64,000 bases of DNA from Clostridium sp. MSJ-8. Its GTDB lineage: Bacteria; Bacillota; Clostridia; Clostridiales; Clostridiaceae. The DNA lies in contig NZ_JAHLQH010000005.1 of NCBI RefSeq assembly GCF_018918325.1, forward strand, positions 1 through 64,000, read 5' to 3'. The number at the start of each line of letters is the position of its first letter. Positions within the stretch are counted from its first letter, which is position 1. The translations under genes were made by a program, and so were the position numbers. The notes under the pieces are model-generated. The model made no database searches, was not told where the DNA came from, and was given only the letters and a program-made list of their open reading frames with translations. This document shows, piece by piece, positions 7,511-16,311 of this stretch.

Positions 7511-7957
7511 ATGAATAAAGAGAATATAGCTAAACAGAAGTTTCAGAGTATTTCAGATAATGTGAAACCAAAGACACCTATATTTTTAGACTCTATTAAG
7601 GCTTTTTTAGTAGGTGGTTTTATATGTAGTATAGGTCAATTGGTTAATAATTATGTTCAGAGTTTTGACTTTACTAAGGAACAAGTGGGGGCTATAACGT
7701 CTATAGTTATGATTTTCTTAGGAGCACTTTTAACAGGAATAGGTATATATGATAGAATAGCTGAATTTGCTGGAGCAGGTACTGTTGTACCTATAACTGG
7801 ATTCTCTAATTCTATTGTTTCTCCAGCTATGGAATTTAAAAAAGAAGGATATGTTTTTGGAGTTGCATCTAAGATGTTTATTATAGCTGGTCCTGTATTA
7901 GTATATGGAATAGGTTCATCAGTATTAATAGGTATTATATATTATTTTATAAAATAG
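7511..7957 (+). CDS. spoVAC: Stage V sporulation protein AC
   Basis: A 148-residue membrane protein with three or four hydrophobic segments and the glycine-rich SpoVAC pattern (KAFLVGGFICSIGQ; then EFAGAGTVVPITGFSNSIVSPAMEFKKEG). SpoVA proteins form the inner-membrane channel that loads dipicolinic acid into the forespore and releases it at germination. A GTG at 7502 is in frame, but AGGG overlaps it; ATG 7511 has correct 8-nt spacing. It heads a three-gene operon AC-AD-AE, the minimal set typical of clostridia. Sigma F/G control is expected, but I could not find a confident promoter in the 40-nt gap. Confidence 0.93.
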   Translation: MNKENIAKQKFQSISDNVKPKTPIFLDSIKAFLVGGFICSIGQLVNNYVQSFDFTKEQVGAITSIVMIFLGALLTGIGIYDRIAEFAGAGTVVPITGFSNSIVSPAMEFKKEGYVFGVASKMFIIAGPVLVYGIGSSVLIGIIYYFIK

Positions 7958-7970
7958 TGAGGTATTAATT

Positions 7971-8981
7971 ATGAGCAATAAAAGATTAGGAGAATCAACA
8001 GTTGAATTAAGAAGTCATCCTAAGATAATTATGACTTATTCAATAGTAGGACCTAAAGAAGGTGAAGGACCATTAGCACAATATTTTGATGATATTATTG
8101 AAGATGATACTTTTGGACAGAAGTCATTTGAAAAAGCTGAATCAAAACTTCTATATACAGCAATTTTACGAAGTATATTAAATGCCAATTTAGCAGAAGA
8201 AGATATAGATTATTTATGTTCAGGGGATTTACTTAATCAAATTACATCATCAGGATATGCGGCTAGAGATCTTAACATACCTTTTTTTGGATTATATGGA
8301 GCATGTTCAACTATGGCAGAATCCTTGAGTATAGCGTCTTTAATTATGGACGGAGGGTTTGCAGATTATGTTGTAGCTGCAACATCATCTCATTTTAGTG
8401 CGGCTGAAAGGCAATTTAGATTTCCTTTAGAATATGGTTCACAGCGACATGCTACAGCACAATGGACAGTAACAGGAGCAGGAGCAATGGTTCTAGGAAA
8501 CAAAGGAAATTATCCTTATATAAGATATGTAACAACTGGTAAAGTTAAAGATTATGGAATTACGGACCCAAACAATATGGGGGCTGCTATGGCGCCTGCT
8601 GCTGCTAATACAATATATACACATTTAAAAGATACCAATCAATCGCCAGAAGATTACGATTATATAATAACTGGAGATTTGGGTAAGATTGGCAAAGAGA
8701 TAACAGATAAATTGTTGTTAGAATATGGATATGACATTACTAGTAATCATAAAGATTGTGGTGAAATGATATTTGATGAAACACAAGATGCAAAGGCTGG
8801 AGGAAGTGGTTGTGGATGTTCTGCAGTTGTAACTTCCGGATATTTTTATAAGAAGTTACTTAATAGAGATGTAAAGAGAATATTGTTAGTATCAACAGGT
8901 GCACTTATGAGTCCTACATCTAATTATCAAGGAGAAAGCATACCAGGAATTGCCCATGCTGTAGCAATAGAGGTTGAATAG
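7971..8981 (+). CDS. spoVAD: Stage V sporulation protein AD
   Basis: A 336-residue protein with the thiolase/KAS-like fold of SpoVAD. Visible landmarks are GACSTMAESL (the pseudo-active-site cysteine region, about residue 108), an Ala/Gly-rich AGAGAMVLG and the C-terminal GSGCGCSA. SpoVAD binds dipicolinic acid on the outer face of the spore inner membrane and is needed for its uptake. It lies between spoVAC and spoVAE with gaps of 13 and 12 nt, each with its own ribosome binding site. The length is as expected and no defect is seen. Confidence 0.95.
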   Translation: MSNKRLGESTVELRSHPKIIMTYSIVGPKEGEGPLAQYFDDIIEDDTFGQKSFEKAESKLLYTAILRSILNANLAEEDIDYLCSGDLLNQITSSGYAARDLNIPFFGLYGACSTMAESLSIASLIMDGGFADYVVAATSSHFSAAERQFRFPLEYGSQRHATAQWTVTGAGAMVLGNKGNYPYIRYVTTGKVKDYGITDPNNMGAAMAPAAANTIYTHLKDTNQSPEDYDYIITGDLGKIGKEITDKLLLEYGYDITSNHKDCGEMIFDETQDAKAGGSGCGCSAVVTSGYFYKKLLNRDVKRILLVSTGALMSPTSNYQGESIPGIAHAVAIEVE

Positions 8982-8993
8982 GAGGTTTTTATT

Positions 8994-9356
8994 GTGATTA
9001 TAGAATTATTAAAAGCATTTTTAATTGGGGGACTTATATGCGTTATAGCACAGGTGCTAATGGATACTACAATACTTACACCAGCTAGAATTTTAGTTAT
9101 TTTTGTTGTATTAGGAGCTATACTTGGAGCTTTTGGTATATACGATAAATTAATTGATTTTGCAGGTGCAGGTGCAACAGTTCCTTTGCCTGGTTTTGGA
9201 AACACATTAGCAAAGTCAGTGATTAAGGAAGTTGATGAAATAGGGTTATTAGGAGCATTTACAGGAGGAGTAACAGGAGCAGCAGCAGGTATAACAGCAG
9301 CTATTTTCTTTGGATATTTAATGGCTGTAATTTTTAATCCTAAAACAAAAAAGTAG
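8994..9356 (+). CDS. spoVAE: Stage V sporulation protein AE
   Basis: A 120-residue integral membrane protein related to SpoVAC. It has the family blocks KAFLIGGLICVIAQ at the N-terminus and FAGAGATVPLPGFGNTLAKS in the middle, plus a C-terminal hydrophobic hairpin. It is a component of the dipicolinic-acid channel. The start is GTG 8994, preceded by a full AGGAGGT. It ends the spoVA cluster; only about 100 nt separate it from the divergent-function P-type ATPase gene, and no strong terminator was seen there. Confidence 0.92.
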   Translation: MIIELLKAFLIGGLICVIAQVLMDTTILTPARILVIFVVLGAILGAFGIYDKLIDFAGAGATVPLPGFGNTLAKSVIKEVDEIGLLGAFTGGVTGAAAGITAAIFFGYLMAVIFNPKTKK

Positions 9357-9460
9357 TATGATAACAAATGATTAATTTAAGTGCATATATGTAGTTAGTT
9401 ATAGATATTTGTATTATAATAGTATTGTTGGTAAAAGGATGCGAAGGGGTTGGAGAAATT

Positions 9461-11950
9461 TTGAATAAATTTTATGGTATGTTTTGGAAGGATGTAGTAA
9501 GCATGCTTCATAGTGATGCTTATAATGGCTTAAGTGAAGATAAATGTGAGACAGTTAGAAAAGAATTTGGTTCTAATAAGATAAAATTAAAAACTAGTAA
9601 TAATAACTTTGTTTCAACATGTAAGGCTTTTTTCCAAGGATATATTTTTATTTTAATTATTATTTTTAGTTTTTGTTTATTCAATAATGAGTATATATTG
9701 ATGTCTATAACAGGAATATTTATTATTATAAACATAGTTATGAATATTATGATAACTATAAAAAATAACAATAATATTTCTTACATACAAAGAGTTAATG
9801 ATGCTACAGTAACAGTTATTAGAGATAATAGAGAAAAAATTATAAGAGCTCAAGATTTGGTTTTAGGAGATATAGTTTCATTTAAAAAAGGATCATTGAT
9901 AGGAGCAGATTTGCGAATAATAGAAGCAAAAGATTTAAAAGTTGATGAAAAAAACATAACTGGAGAAAGATTTTTAAAAGAAAAATTTGAGAATAAGTTA
10001 GATGGCAATATAGATAACATAAAAGACATGAAAAATATTTTGTTTAAAGGTTCTATAATAGTTGAAGGAGAAGGAACTGGAGTTGTAATAGAGGTTGGTA
10101 AATCTACAGAATTCGGAAAACTAATGTCTTTAATTGAATATGCTAATAATAAACATACACTAATGAATAAAATAAACAAAAAAATTAGTATGTATTCATT
10201 TATTTTGACTATAGGAGCTATAGTGTTATCATACATATTAAACCATAATTTAAGTAGCGTATTATTATCTGCTACTGTAGTTAATTCATTACCTATAGCA
10301 ATAATAATTATGTTAGAAATTAAAATTATTAAAGCAGATGCTATGAAGCAATATGGTATAGAATTAATTAATATGTCTACTCTAGACTTGATTCAAGATA
10401 TAGATGTATTGTTTATAGATAAAATTGGAGCTATAACAAAAGATGAAATGAAACTTAAATCTATATACACAAATGATGAAATTATGTCTATGGAAAATGT
10501 ATCCTATACAGAGGATAAAAATATAGAAAGAGCTGTGGATATTTTATTATTATGTAATGATTCTGTATATAATATTACAGAGGATTCAGGAACAGGTAAT
10601 TCAACAGAAATAGCATATTTAAGGTATGCAGCTAATAACAAAATATATAAATCAATATTAGATTCAAAATATAAAAGAGTTTTAGAAGTACCTATGGATT
10701 CTGATAAACGTGTATTAACAACTATCAATAAATTTAATAGAGGATATAGGGCTAATGTAAGAGGAAATTTAGATAATTTAATTGATAGGTGTACACATAT
10801 ATTAATTGATGGTGCAGAGAGACCTTTAACAGATGAGGATAGAGAGAAGATAAAGGCTGTAGATTATAATTATTCAGTTGATGGTTTATTGACTCAAGGA
10901 GTTGCTTATAGAAATTTTTCATATATGCCGTCTTTGTCCGAAAATATAGAAAGTAATTTAGTATTTACTGCTATAGTTGCACTTGAAAATTTATTCAAAG
11001 AAGATATTAATGCTTCAATAGAAGAAGTAAAGAATAGAGGAATTACACCAATAGTTTTTACTGAAGATAACAAGATAGCGGCAACTTATGTTGGAAAAAG
11101 ATGCAATCTTATATCAGATGTAGGAGGAGTTATATCTGGAATTGAGTTAGAATCGTCAACTAAAGAAGAACTTAAAAAGTTATTATCAAAAGTTAGATTG
11201 TTTTCAAGAGTTACTCCTGAGATAAAGGGGAGAATAATAGCTATGTTTACTAAAGATAATTATAATATAGCATCTACAGGAGAAACTTTAGGGGATTTAG
11301 CATCACTTAGTGTATCAAAGGTAGGGATAGCAAAAGGTGAAGTTCCAGAGGTAGTTAGAAGAGTTTCTGATGTATATGTAAAAGAAGATTATATACAGAA
11401 GTTTTTGAACATAATAGATATATCTAAGAAATTTTCAAGAGGTGTAAAAAATACAGTAACATTAATTATAAGTATGTTAATAAGCGAAATTATGATTATT
11501 AATATTGCTAGATTAATCAATATAAAAGATAATTTTAATTACATAACTATATTTAATATAGCAATGATGATTTTATTGTCTACTATAACAATGGATGATG
11601 AAAAAAAAGATCAAGTTATTAACATATATAAGCAAATAATAAGGTGTATATTGTGGATAAGTTTTCCATTAATTACTGTTTATAAGACAAAGAGCAGTGT
11701 ATCACCAATTTTATATGCTATGTTTGGAATGATGATAATAGGACAAGTTATAATAGATTCTAGAATATCATTAAAAAAGCTACAGAGAAAACAGATTTTG
11801 TTATTAATTAGTTTGTTTGTATTGATTTCCCTTGTAGTTGTAATAGCATTATTTATTGGAGTACATTTAACTAAATGGATATTAATTAGAGGATTAATTC
11901 TTTTGGTGTTATATTTTATAATAGAATTATTTTTTAGAAAGTGGGCATAA
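9461..11950 (+). CDS. P-type ATPase-like membrane protein with degenerate catalytic motifs
   Basis: About 829 residues with the domain order of a P2-type cation ATPase: N-terminal cytosolic tail, paired membrane segments, A domain, M3-M4, P/N domains and C-terminal membrane bundle. Nearly every signature is altered. TGES is TGER (about 167-170). DKTGTLT is DKIGAIT (Asp320 and Lys kept). KGAPE is RGNLD. TGDN is TEDN. GDGVNDAPAL is GETLGDLASL (about 607-616). The M4 PEGLP is NSLP. The M6 ion ligands are not recognisable. Ion pumping is therefore doubtful; a regulatory or structural role is possible. TTG 9461 is chosen because GGAG (9452-9455) precedes it; a TTG at 9425 lacks a site. It overlaps the comEC leader. 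Confidence 0.75.
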   Translation: MNKFYGMFWKDVVSMLHSDAYNGLSEDKCETVRKEFGSNKIKLKTSNNNFVSTCKAFFQGYIFILIIIFSFCLFNNEYILMSITGIFIIINIVMNIMITIKNNNNISYIQRVNDATVTVIRDNREKIIRAQDLVLGDIVSFKKGSLIGADLRIIEAKDLKVDEKNITGERFLKEKFENKLDGNIDNIKDMKNILFKGSIIVEGEGTGVVIEVGKSTEFGKLMSLIEYANNKHTLMNKINKKISMYSFILTIGAIVLSYILNHNLSSVLLSATVVNSLPIAIIIMLEIKIIKADAMKQYGIELINMSTLDLIQDIDVLFIDKIGAITKDEMKLKSIYTNDEIMSMENVSYTEDKNIERAVDILLLCNDSVYNITEDSGTGNSTEIAYLRYAANNKIYKSILDSKYKRVLEVPMDSDKRVLTTINKFNRGYRANVRGNLDNLIDRCTHILIDGAERPLTDEDREKIKAVDYNYSVDGLLTQGVAYRNFSYMPSLSENIESNLVFTAIVALENLFKEDINASIEEVKNRGITPIVFTEDNKIAATYVGKRCNLISDVGGVISGIELESSTKEELKKLLSKVRLFSRVTPEIKGRIIAMFTKDNYNIASTGETLGDLASLSVSKVGIAKGEVPEVVRRVSDVYVKEDYIQKFLNIIDISKKFSRGVKNTVTLIISMLISEIMIINIARLINIKDNFNYITIFNIAMMILLSTITMDDEKKDQVINIYKQIIRCILWISFPLITVYKTKSSVSPILYAMFGMMIIGQVIIDSRISLKKLQRKQILLLISLFVLISLVVVIALFIGVHLTKWILIRGLILLVLYFIIELFFRKWA

Positions 11951-11952
11951 TT

Positions 11953-11973
11953 AATAGACGAGGTGAGTCTATT
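11953..11973 (+). promoter_or_regulatory. comEC ribosome binding site displayed in a perfect hairpin loop
   Basis: AATAGAC (11953-11959) and GTCTATT (11967-11973) pair perfectly. The 7-nt loop is GAGGTGA, the Shine-Dalgarno itself, and the start ATG follows at 11974. The structure could expose the site or gate access to it. Confidence 0.6.
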
Positions 11974-13665
11974 ATGATAGAAGATATTAATGATGTACAT
12001 TATCATATTGTATACATATCATTGGGTGTGGTTATAGCATCTATGTGTTATGGATTATGGTATATGAATAAAGGACTTGCAATAATTGTTGCAAGTCTAT
12101 TTTTTTCTATTTTATTTATAAAAACTAATAAAACATTTATGTTTATTATTATCATAGTATCTCTTATTCAAATTTGTAATTGTTTTCGATATTACTCAAT
12201 AGAAACAGGCAGGGTATATGGAGAAGTGAAGATAATAAAAGTAAATGATAATTATTCTGTGGCAAAGTATATGGGTAAAAAAGTATATATAGCTTGTAGA
12301 GAAAAACTTGAAGTGGGGGAAGTTATAAAGATTAATGGAGAATTCACTAAATGTAATGATATAGAGAGTGGGATTGTAGGAACAATAGAAGTAGAAGGAA
12401 GAATATTAGGCAATAGACAAACTATAAACTCAAGGTTATTCAAATTTAGAGAAAATATATATAATAAATTAAAAGAGAATTTAGGTGGGAGAAAAGCAGC
12501 TCTTATATGTTCATTATCTTATGGTTATACAGATTATTTAGACGAAGTTGATAAAGAGAACTTCAACAATATGGGGATAATTCATGCAATAAGTGTATCA
12601 GGAATGCATGTTGCTATAATATATTCTATACTTAAAAATCTTATAAAAAGACCTCTTATAGTTCCTATTATTATCTTATATGTGCTTTTTACATCAGCAC
12701 CAGTATCAGCTGTAAGAGCATTAATAATGATAATAATAAAGATAGGTGGAGAGATTTTTTATAGAAATTATTCAGCAATAGCAGCTATAGCAATAAGTGC
12801 GATGTTAACGTTAATATATGGTCCATATTTATTTTTTAATTTAGGATTTCAATTATCATATTTATCAACTTTAGGAATAATTATTTTTAATAAACAGGTA
12901 TGTGATAGATTATATATGCTTCCAGATATTATAAGAAGTACGGTAGCAATAAGTATTTCGGCTATGATATTTACAATTCCTATAATTATTAGAGAATTTA
13001 ACGAAGTGTCATCAGTTAGTGTATTAGCTAATGTGATTATAGTTCCTATATTAAATATAATAATATTTTTGGGGAATGTTTTTATTATTATATATAAAAG
13101 CCAATTTTTATTTGATTTGTTATCCTACATATTGTTGAAGATAATTGTTATTTTAGATAATGTTATGGATATAATCTATAATATTAGTTGCAATACTATT
13201 ATATTAAATAAGGAATATGTATTTTTATATGGAGCAATAATTGTTACTGTATGCTTTATTAAGAGTGGGTATAAGAAAGCAGAAGTATTGCCTATAATAG
13301 CAAGCATATTAATGATAATAAATATATATAGTCCATTCCTAAAAATTGAATATTTAAGACAAGGTGGGGTAGCATTATCTTATAGAGGGGAAAGTATTAT
13401 TTTATTACAAGATTCAAGTCCTGATATACAGAATTTAAAGAAAATTTATGGAACAGATAATGTTATAATAAATGATCGTAATTATATAACTATAGCAGAA
13501 GCTATATTAGAGCAAGAAGAAAAATTTTATACTCTTAAAATAAATAATAAGTCTATATATTTAGATGTAAATAGATATAAAAATAAAGAATCTAAAGGGA
13601 TAAATTTTAGAAATGATTATATAGACGTATTGTATGTAATAGATAACAATATATATAGCTATTGA
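11974..13665 (+). CDS. comEC: ComEC/Rec2 family DNA-uptake channel protein (no metallo-hydrolase domain)
   Basis: About 563 residues. The N-terminal part has membrane segments and a small beta domain (about 70-150, the DUF4131 position). The ComEC competence domain follows with GYTDYLDEVDKENFNNMGIIHAISVSGMHV (about 185-214), here covering the conserved HAISVSGMH motif. About eight membrane helices come after. The metallo-beta-lactamase-like domain of long ComEC proteins is missing and only about 100 soluble residues end the protein. ComEC moves single-stranded DNA across the membrane. ATG 11974 is preferred to GTG 11941, which overlaps the preceding gene. holA follows, as in many Firmicutes. 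Competence itself is unproven. Confidence 0.85.
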   Translation: MIEDINDVHYHIVYISLGVVIASMCYGLWYMNKGLAIIVASLFFSILFIKTNKTFMFIIIIVSLIQICNCFRYYSIETGRVYGEVKIIKVNDNYSVAKYMGKKVYIACREKLEVGEVIKINGEFTKCNDIESGIVGTIEVEGRILGNRQTINSRLFKFRENIYNKLKENLGGRKAALICSLSYGYTDYLDEVDKENFNNMGIIHAISVSGMHVAIIYSILKNLIKRPLIVPIIILYVLFTSAPVSAVRALIMIIIKIGGEIFYRNYSAIAAIAISAMLTLIYGPYLFFNLGFQLSYLSTLGIIIFNKQVCDRLYMLPDIIRSTVAISISAMIFTIPIIIREFNEVSSVSVLANVIIVPILNIIIFLGNVFIIIYKSQFLFDLLSYILLKIIVILDNVMDIIYNISCNTIILNKEYVFLYGAIIVTVCFIKSGYKKAEVLPIIASILMIINIYSPFLKIEYLRQGGVALSYRGESIILLQDSSPDIQNLKKIYGTDNVIINDRNYITIAEAILEQEEKFYTLKINNKSIYLDVNRYKNKESKGINFRNDYIDVLYVIDNNIYSY

Positions 13666-13677
13666 ATATTAGAATTG

Positions 13678-13686
13678 TGCTATAAT
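13678..13686 (+). promoter_or_regulatory. Extended -10 promoter candidate for holA
   Basis: TGC immediately before TATAAT (13681-13686) forms an extended -10 element about 65 nt before the holA start. No good -35 is present at 17 nt. Confidence 0.5.
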
Positions 13687-13751
13687 GAGATTAAAAAAGA
13701 GTAGCTTTTATGTTATTATTGAGTATATGTGTATATTGAAAGGACGATAAG

Positions 13752-14783
13752 ATGATAACTTATGATATTTTTGAAAAAAATATAAAGGAAAATAAGATAG
13801 GAAATTCATATATATTCTGTGGACAAGATGAGGAATTAATGAAATCAGCTATAAGAAGAATAAGTAAAAAATTTATAGCTGATGAATCTAACGATTTAAA
13901 TTATATAAGATTAGATGGTAATAATATTACTATGGATGAGATATTGAATGCATGTGAAACTATGCCCTTTTTTGGAGATAAGAAGATAGTTGTTATATAT
14001 AGAGCATATTTTCTTAAAGACAAATGTGATTCAGAGAGAGAAAAACTATATAAAGAATTTAAGAATTATATAGAAAATGTTCCTGAGTACACTATAGTTA
14101 TAGCTTATTTATTATTTTCAGATAAAAGAGAAACTCCTAAGAAAAATAAAAAGATAATGGCATTAGATAAGATATCTAATGTTATTTATTGTGATAAACT
14201 AAAAAGAGAGCAATTTATAAGAAGAGTAGGAACTATATTTGAGGAAAAAGGAAAAAATATAGGAAATATGGAACTTAGATTTTTCTGTGATAGAGTTCAA
14301 AATAATTTTGAAATTATTAATCATGAAATAGATAAGCTTATTGCATATACATATGGTAGAGAGATAAGAAAAGAAGATATTATGTTATTAGTAGGTTCTA
14401 GAAGTGAGGATGACGTATTTGATCTAGTTGATTTAGCATCTCAAGGTAAGATTAATAAGGCTATGAATGTTATGGATGATATATTATTTAAGTCAGATCA
14501 ACATATGCTTATAGTTATATCTATAGAGAAAAAATTCAAACAATTATATGAGGCTAAAACTAGTATCAATGCAGGTAAAAGAACTGAACAAATTGCTAAA
14601 GAATTAAAAGTACCTATGTTTGTATGTGAAAAAATAATTAATTTAAGTAGAAAATATTCATTTAAAAGATTGGGAATGATAATACAAAAATGTATAGATA
14701 CTGAGCTTAGATTAAAATCTAGTACTGTAGATAAGAATATGGAACTAGAATTACTTCTTATTAACATAGCAACAATAAAGTAA
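13752..14783 (+). CDS. holA: DNA polymerase III subunit delta
   Basis: A 343-residue clamp-loader delta subunit. The N-terminal AAA+-like domain carries the family landmark SYIFCGQDEELMKSAIRRI (about 20-38) and MPFFGDKKIVVIY (about 74-86). The helical C-terminal domain includes EIINHEIDKLIAY and a region around FDLVDLASQGKINKAM. Delta opens the sliding clamp at the replication fork. It lacks a functional ATP site, as is normal for delta. ATG 13752 has AGGACG upstream. It is convergent with rpsT, the usual holA/rpsT neighbourhood in Firmicutes. Confidence 0.93.
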   Translation: MITYDIFEKNIKENKIGNSYIFCGQDEELMKSAIRRISKKFIADESNDLNYIRLDGNNITMDEILNACETMPFFGDKKIVVIYRAYFLKDKCDSEREKLYKEFKNYIENVPEYTIVIAYLLFSDKRETPKKNKKIMALDKISNVIYCDKLKREQFIRRVGTIFEEKGKNIGNMELRFFCDRVQNNFEIINHEIDKLIAYTYGREIRKEDIMLLVGSRSEDDVFDLVDLASQGKINKAMNVMDDILFKSDQHMLIVISIEKKFKQLYEAKTSINAGKRTEQIAKELKVPMFVCEKIINLSRKYSFKRLGMIIQKCIDTELRLKSSTVDKNMELELLLINIATIK

Positions 14784-14797
14784 ATATAAAGTAAAGA

Positions 14798-14821
14798 ACC
14801 GACCTAGATAACTAGGTCGGT
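14798..14821 (-). terminator. Terminator of rpsT (and end of holA)
   Basis: A perfect 10-bp stem, ACCGACCTAG / CTAGGTCGGT with loop ATAA, lies between the convergent genes. On the minus strand TCTTTACTTT follows, so it best serves rpsT. On the + strand there is no T run. Confidence 0.8.
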
Positions 14822-14828
14822 ATCGAAA

Positions 14829-15092
14829 CTAAGCCATAGCGTTTAACTTAGCAGCTAATCTTGATTTCTTTCTTGCAGCCATGTTCTTATGTACTACTCC
14901 TTTTTGAGCAGCCATGTCTAAAGCTTTAGTAACGCTAACGAATGAAGCTTTAGCTTCTTCAGCGTTGTTAGCAACAACTGCAGCTTCGAATTTCTTAATA
15001 GCAGTCTTTAATGCAGACTTAATCATTCTATTTTGAGCTGTTTTAGTCTTAGTAACTAATATTCTTTTCTTTGCTGATTTAATATTTGCCAT
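14829..15092 (-). CDS. rpsT: 30S ribosomal protein S20
   Basis: An 87-residue, lysine- and alanine-rich protein starting [11 protein letters not shown], with the S20 core [16 protein letters not shown] and [17 protein letters not shown]. It binds the 5' domain of 16S rRNA. The minus-strand AGAGGGGGTGAATTAAG leader supplies the ribosome binding site. Its more regular codon choice (GCT, AAC) fits high expression. It is transcribed away from gpr; the 176-nt divergent region holds both promoters, which I could not place with confidence. Confidence 0.97.
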   Translation of the reverse strand: MANIKSAKKRILVTKTKTAQNRMIKSALKTAIKKFEAAVVANNAEEAKASFVSVTKALDMAAQKGVVHKNMAARKKSRLAAKLNAMA

Positions 15093-15268
15093 TCTTAATT
15101 CACCCCCTCTAAAATTTTATAGGGTTTATGCTTGATCTACGTACAAGCATAATTCGTCATATTCAACACTCCCTATTATAGCATTGAAATATTACATATT
15201 CAAGTATTAAATTATTTAAATTAGGAAAAATAAAAAAGAGAAAGAAAATAGGTAGGTGAATATATAGT

Positions 15269-16243
15269 ATGGAAAATGTTAGAACAGATTTAGCATGTGA
15301 ATCACATAACTTATATGTTGAAGAAAATAATTCAGAACCAGATGGTATAGAAGTTGAAGAAACAATACAAGATGGAACGAAGATAACTATAGTAAAAGTA
15401 ATGGATAAGAATGGAGAAAAATTATTAGGTAAACCTATAGGAACATATATAACTCTAGAAGTACCGGAATATACTGCATATGATGGAGAGCTCATGAATG
15501 ATGTGGCCAGTGCTTTAGGTAAAACACTAAAAAAATTAACCCAAATAGATTCTAATAAAAGTGTTCTTGTTGTGGGATTAGGAAATGTTAAAGTTACTCC
15601 AGATGCTTTAGGACCTAAAGTAATAGAAAAAATTATGGTAACTAGGCATTTAAGAGATGTTATGCCAGATATTATAACAGATGATGTAGTTTCAGTAGGT
15701 GCTATGTCTCCAGGAGTTTTAGGTATAACAGGTATTGAAACAAGTGAGATAGTATCTGCAGTTGTAGATAAGATAAAACCAGATTTAGTTATTTGTATAG
15801 ATGCACTTGCATCTAGAAAGACTGATAGAGTTAATAGAACTATACAGATTTGCAACAGTGGAATAGCACCGGGGGCTGGCGTAGGAAACAATAGAAGGAA
15901 ACTTAACAAAGAAACATTAGGTGTAGAGGTAATATCAATTGGTGTGCCTACAGTAGTGCATGCATCAACTATTGCAAGTGATGCAATAGATCTTGTTATA
16001 GATGATATGATAAGTAAATCCACAAAAGGAAAGGAATTCTATAAGATGTTAAAACAAATAGATAAGCAAGAGAAAGGTATTCTTATACAGGAGTTATTAG
16101 AACCGTATATGACGGAATTAGTTGTAACTCCCAAGGATATAGATGTTATGATAGATTCTATGTCTAAGATTATTGCAGATGGTATTAACATAGCAATTCA
16201 GCCTAATATGACTATGGAAGAAATAAATAAATTTTTAAATTAA
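15269..16243 (+). CDS. gpr: GPR germination endopeptidase
   Basis: A 324-residue spore protease (family A25) that degrades the small acid-soluble DNA-protecting proteins at germination. The N-terminus has the RTDLACE motif, resembling the enzyme's own substrate cleavage site, where the zymogen is processed. VLVVGLGNVKVTPDALGPKV (about 110-129) and AMSPGVLGITGIET are typical of the family, as is PDLVICIDALASRKTDRVN. ATG 15269 has AGGTGAA about 10 nt upstream. Forespore (sigma F/G) expression is expected from the family but no confident promoter was seen. spoIIP follows, the standard order. Confidence 0.95.
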   Translation: MENVRTDLACESHNLYVEENNSEPDGIEVEETIQDGTKITIVKVMDKNGEKLLGKPIGTYITLEVPEYTAYDGELMNDVASALGKTLKKLTQIDSNKSVLVVGLGNVKVTPDALGPKVIEKIMVTRHLRDVMPDIITDDVVSVGAMSPGVLGITGIETSEIVSAVVDKIKPDLVICIDALASRKTDRVNRTIQICNSGIAPGAGVGNNRRKLNKETLGVEVISIGVPTVVHASTIASDAIDLVIDDMISKSTKGKEFYKMLKQIDKQEKGILIQELLEPYMTELVVTPKDIDVMIDSMSKIIADGINIAIQPNMTMEEINKFLN

Positions 16244-16311
16244 GCTTTTATTATAATAATTATGTTACATCTAATCATATACTAATAATATCATTTATGG
16301 TGAGGTGTAAT

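Noticed and set aside
12252-12443. Short minus-strand frames inside comEC and other large genes
   Set aside because: They are antisense shadows without start signals, and the sense frames are intact.
15163-16023. Minus-strand open frame of 286 codons opposite gpr
   Set aside because: It is a shadow of the gpr codons, rich in Ser/Thr/Ile, with no recognisable domain. The + strand frame is an unmistakable germination protease.
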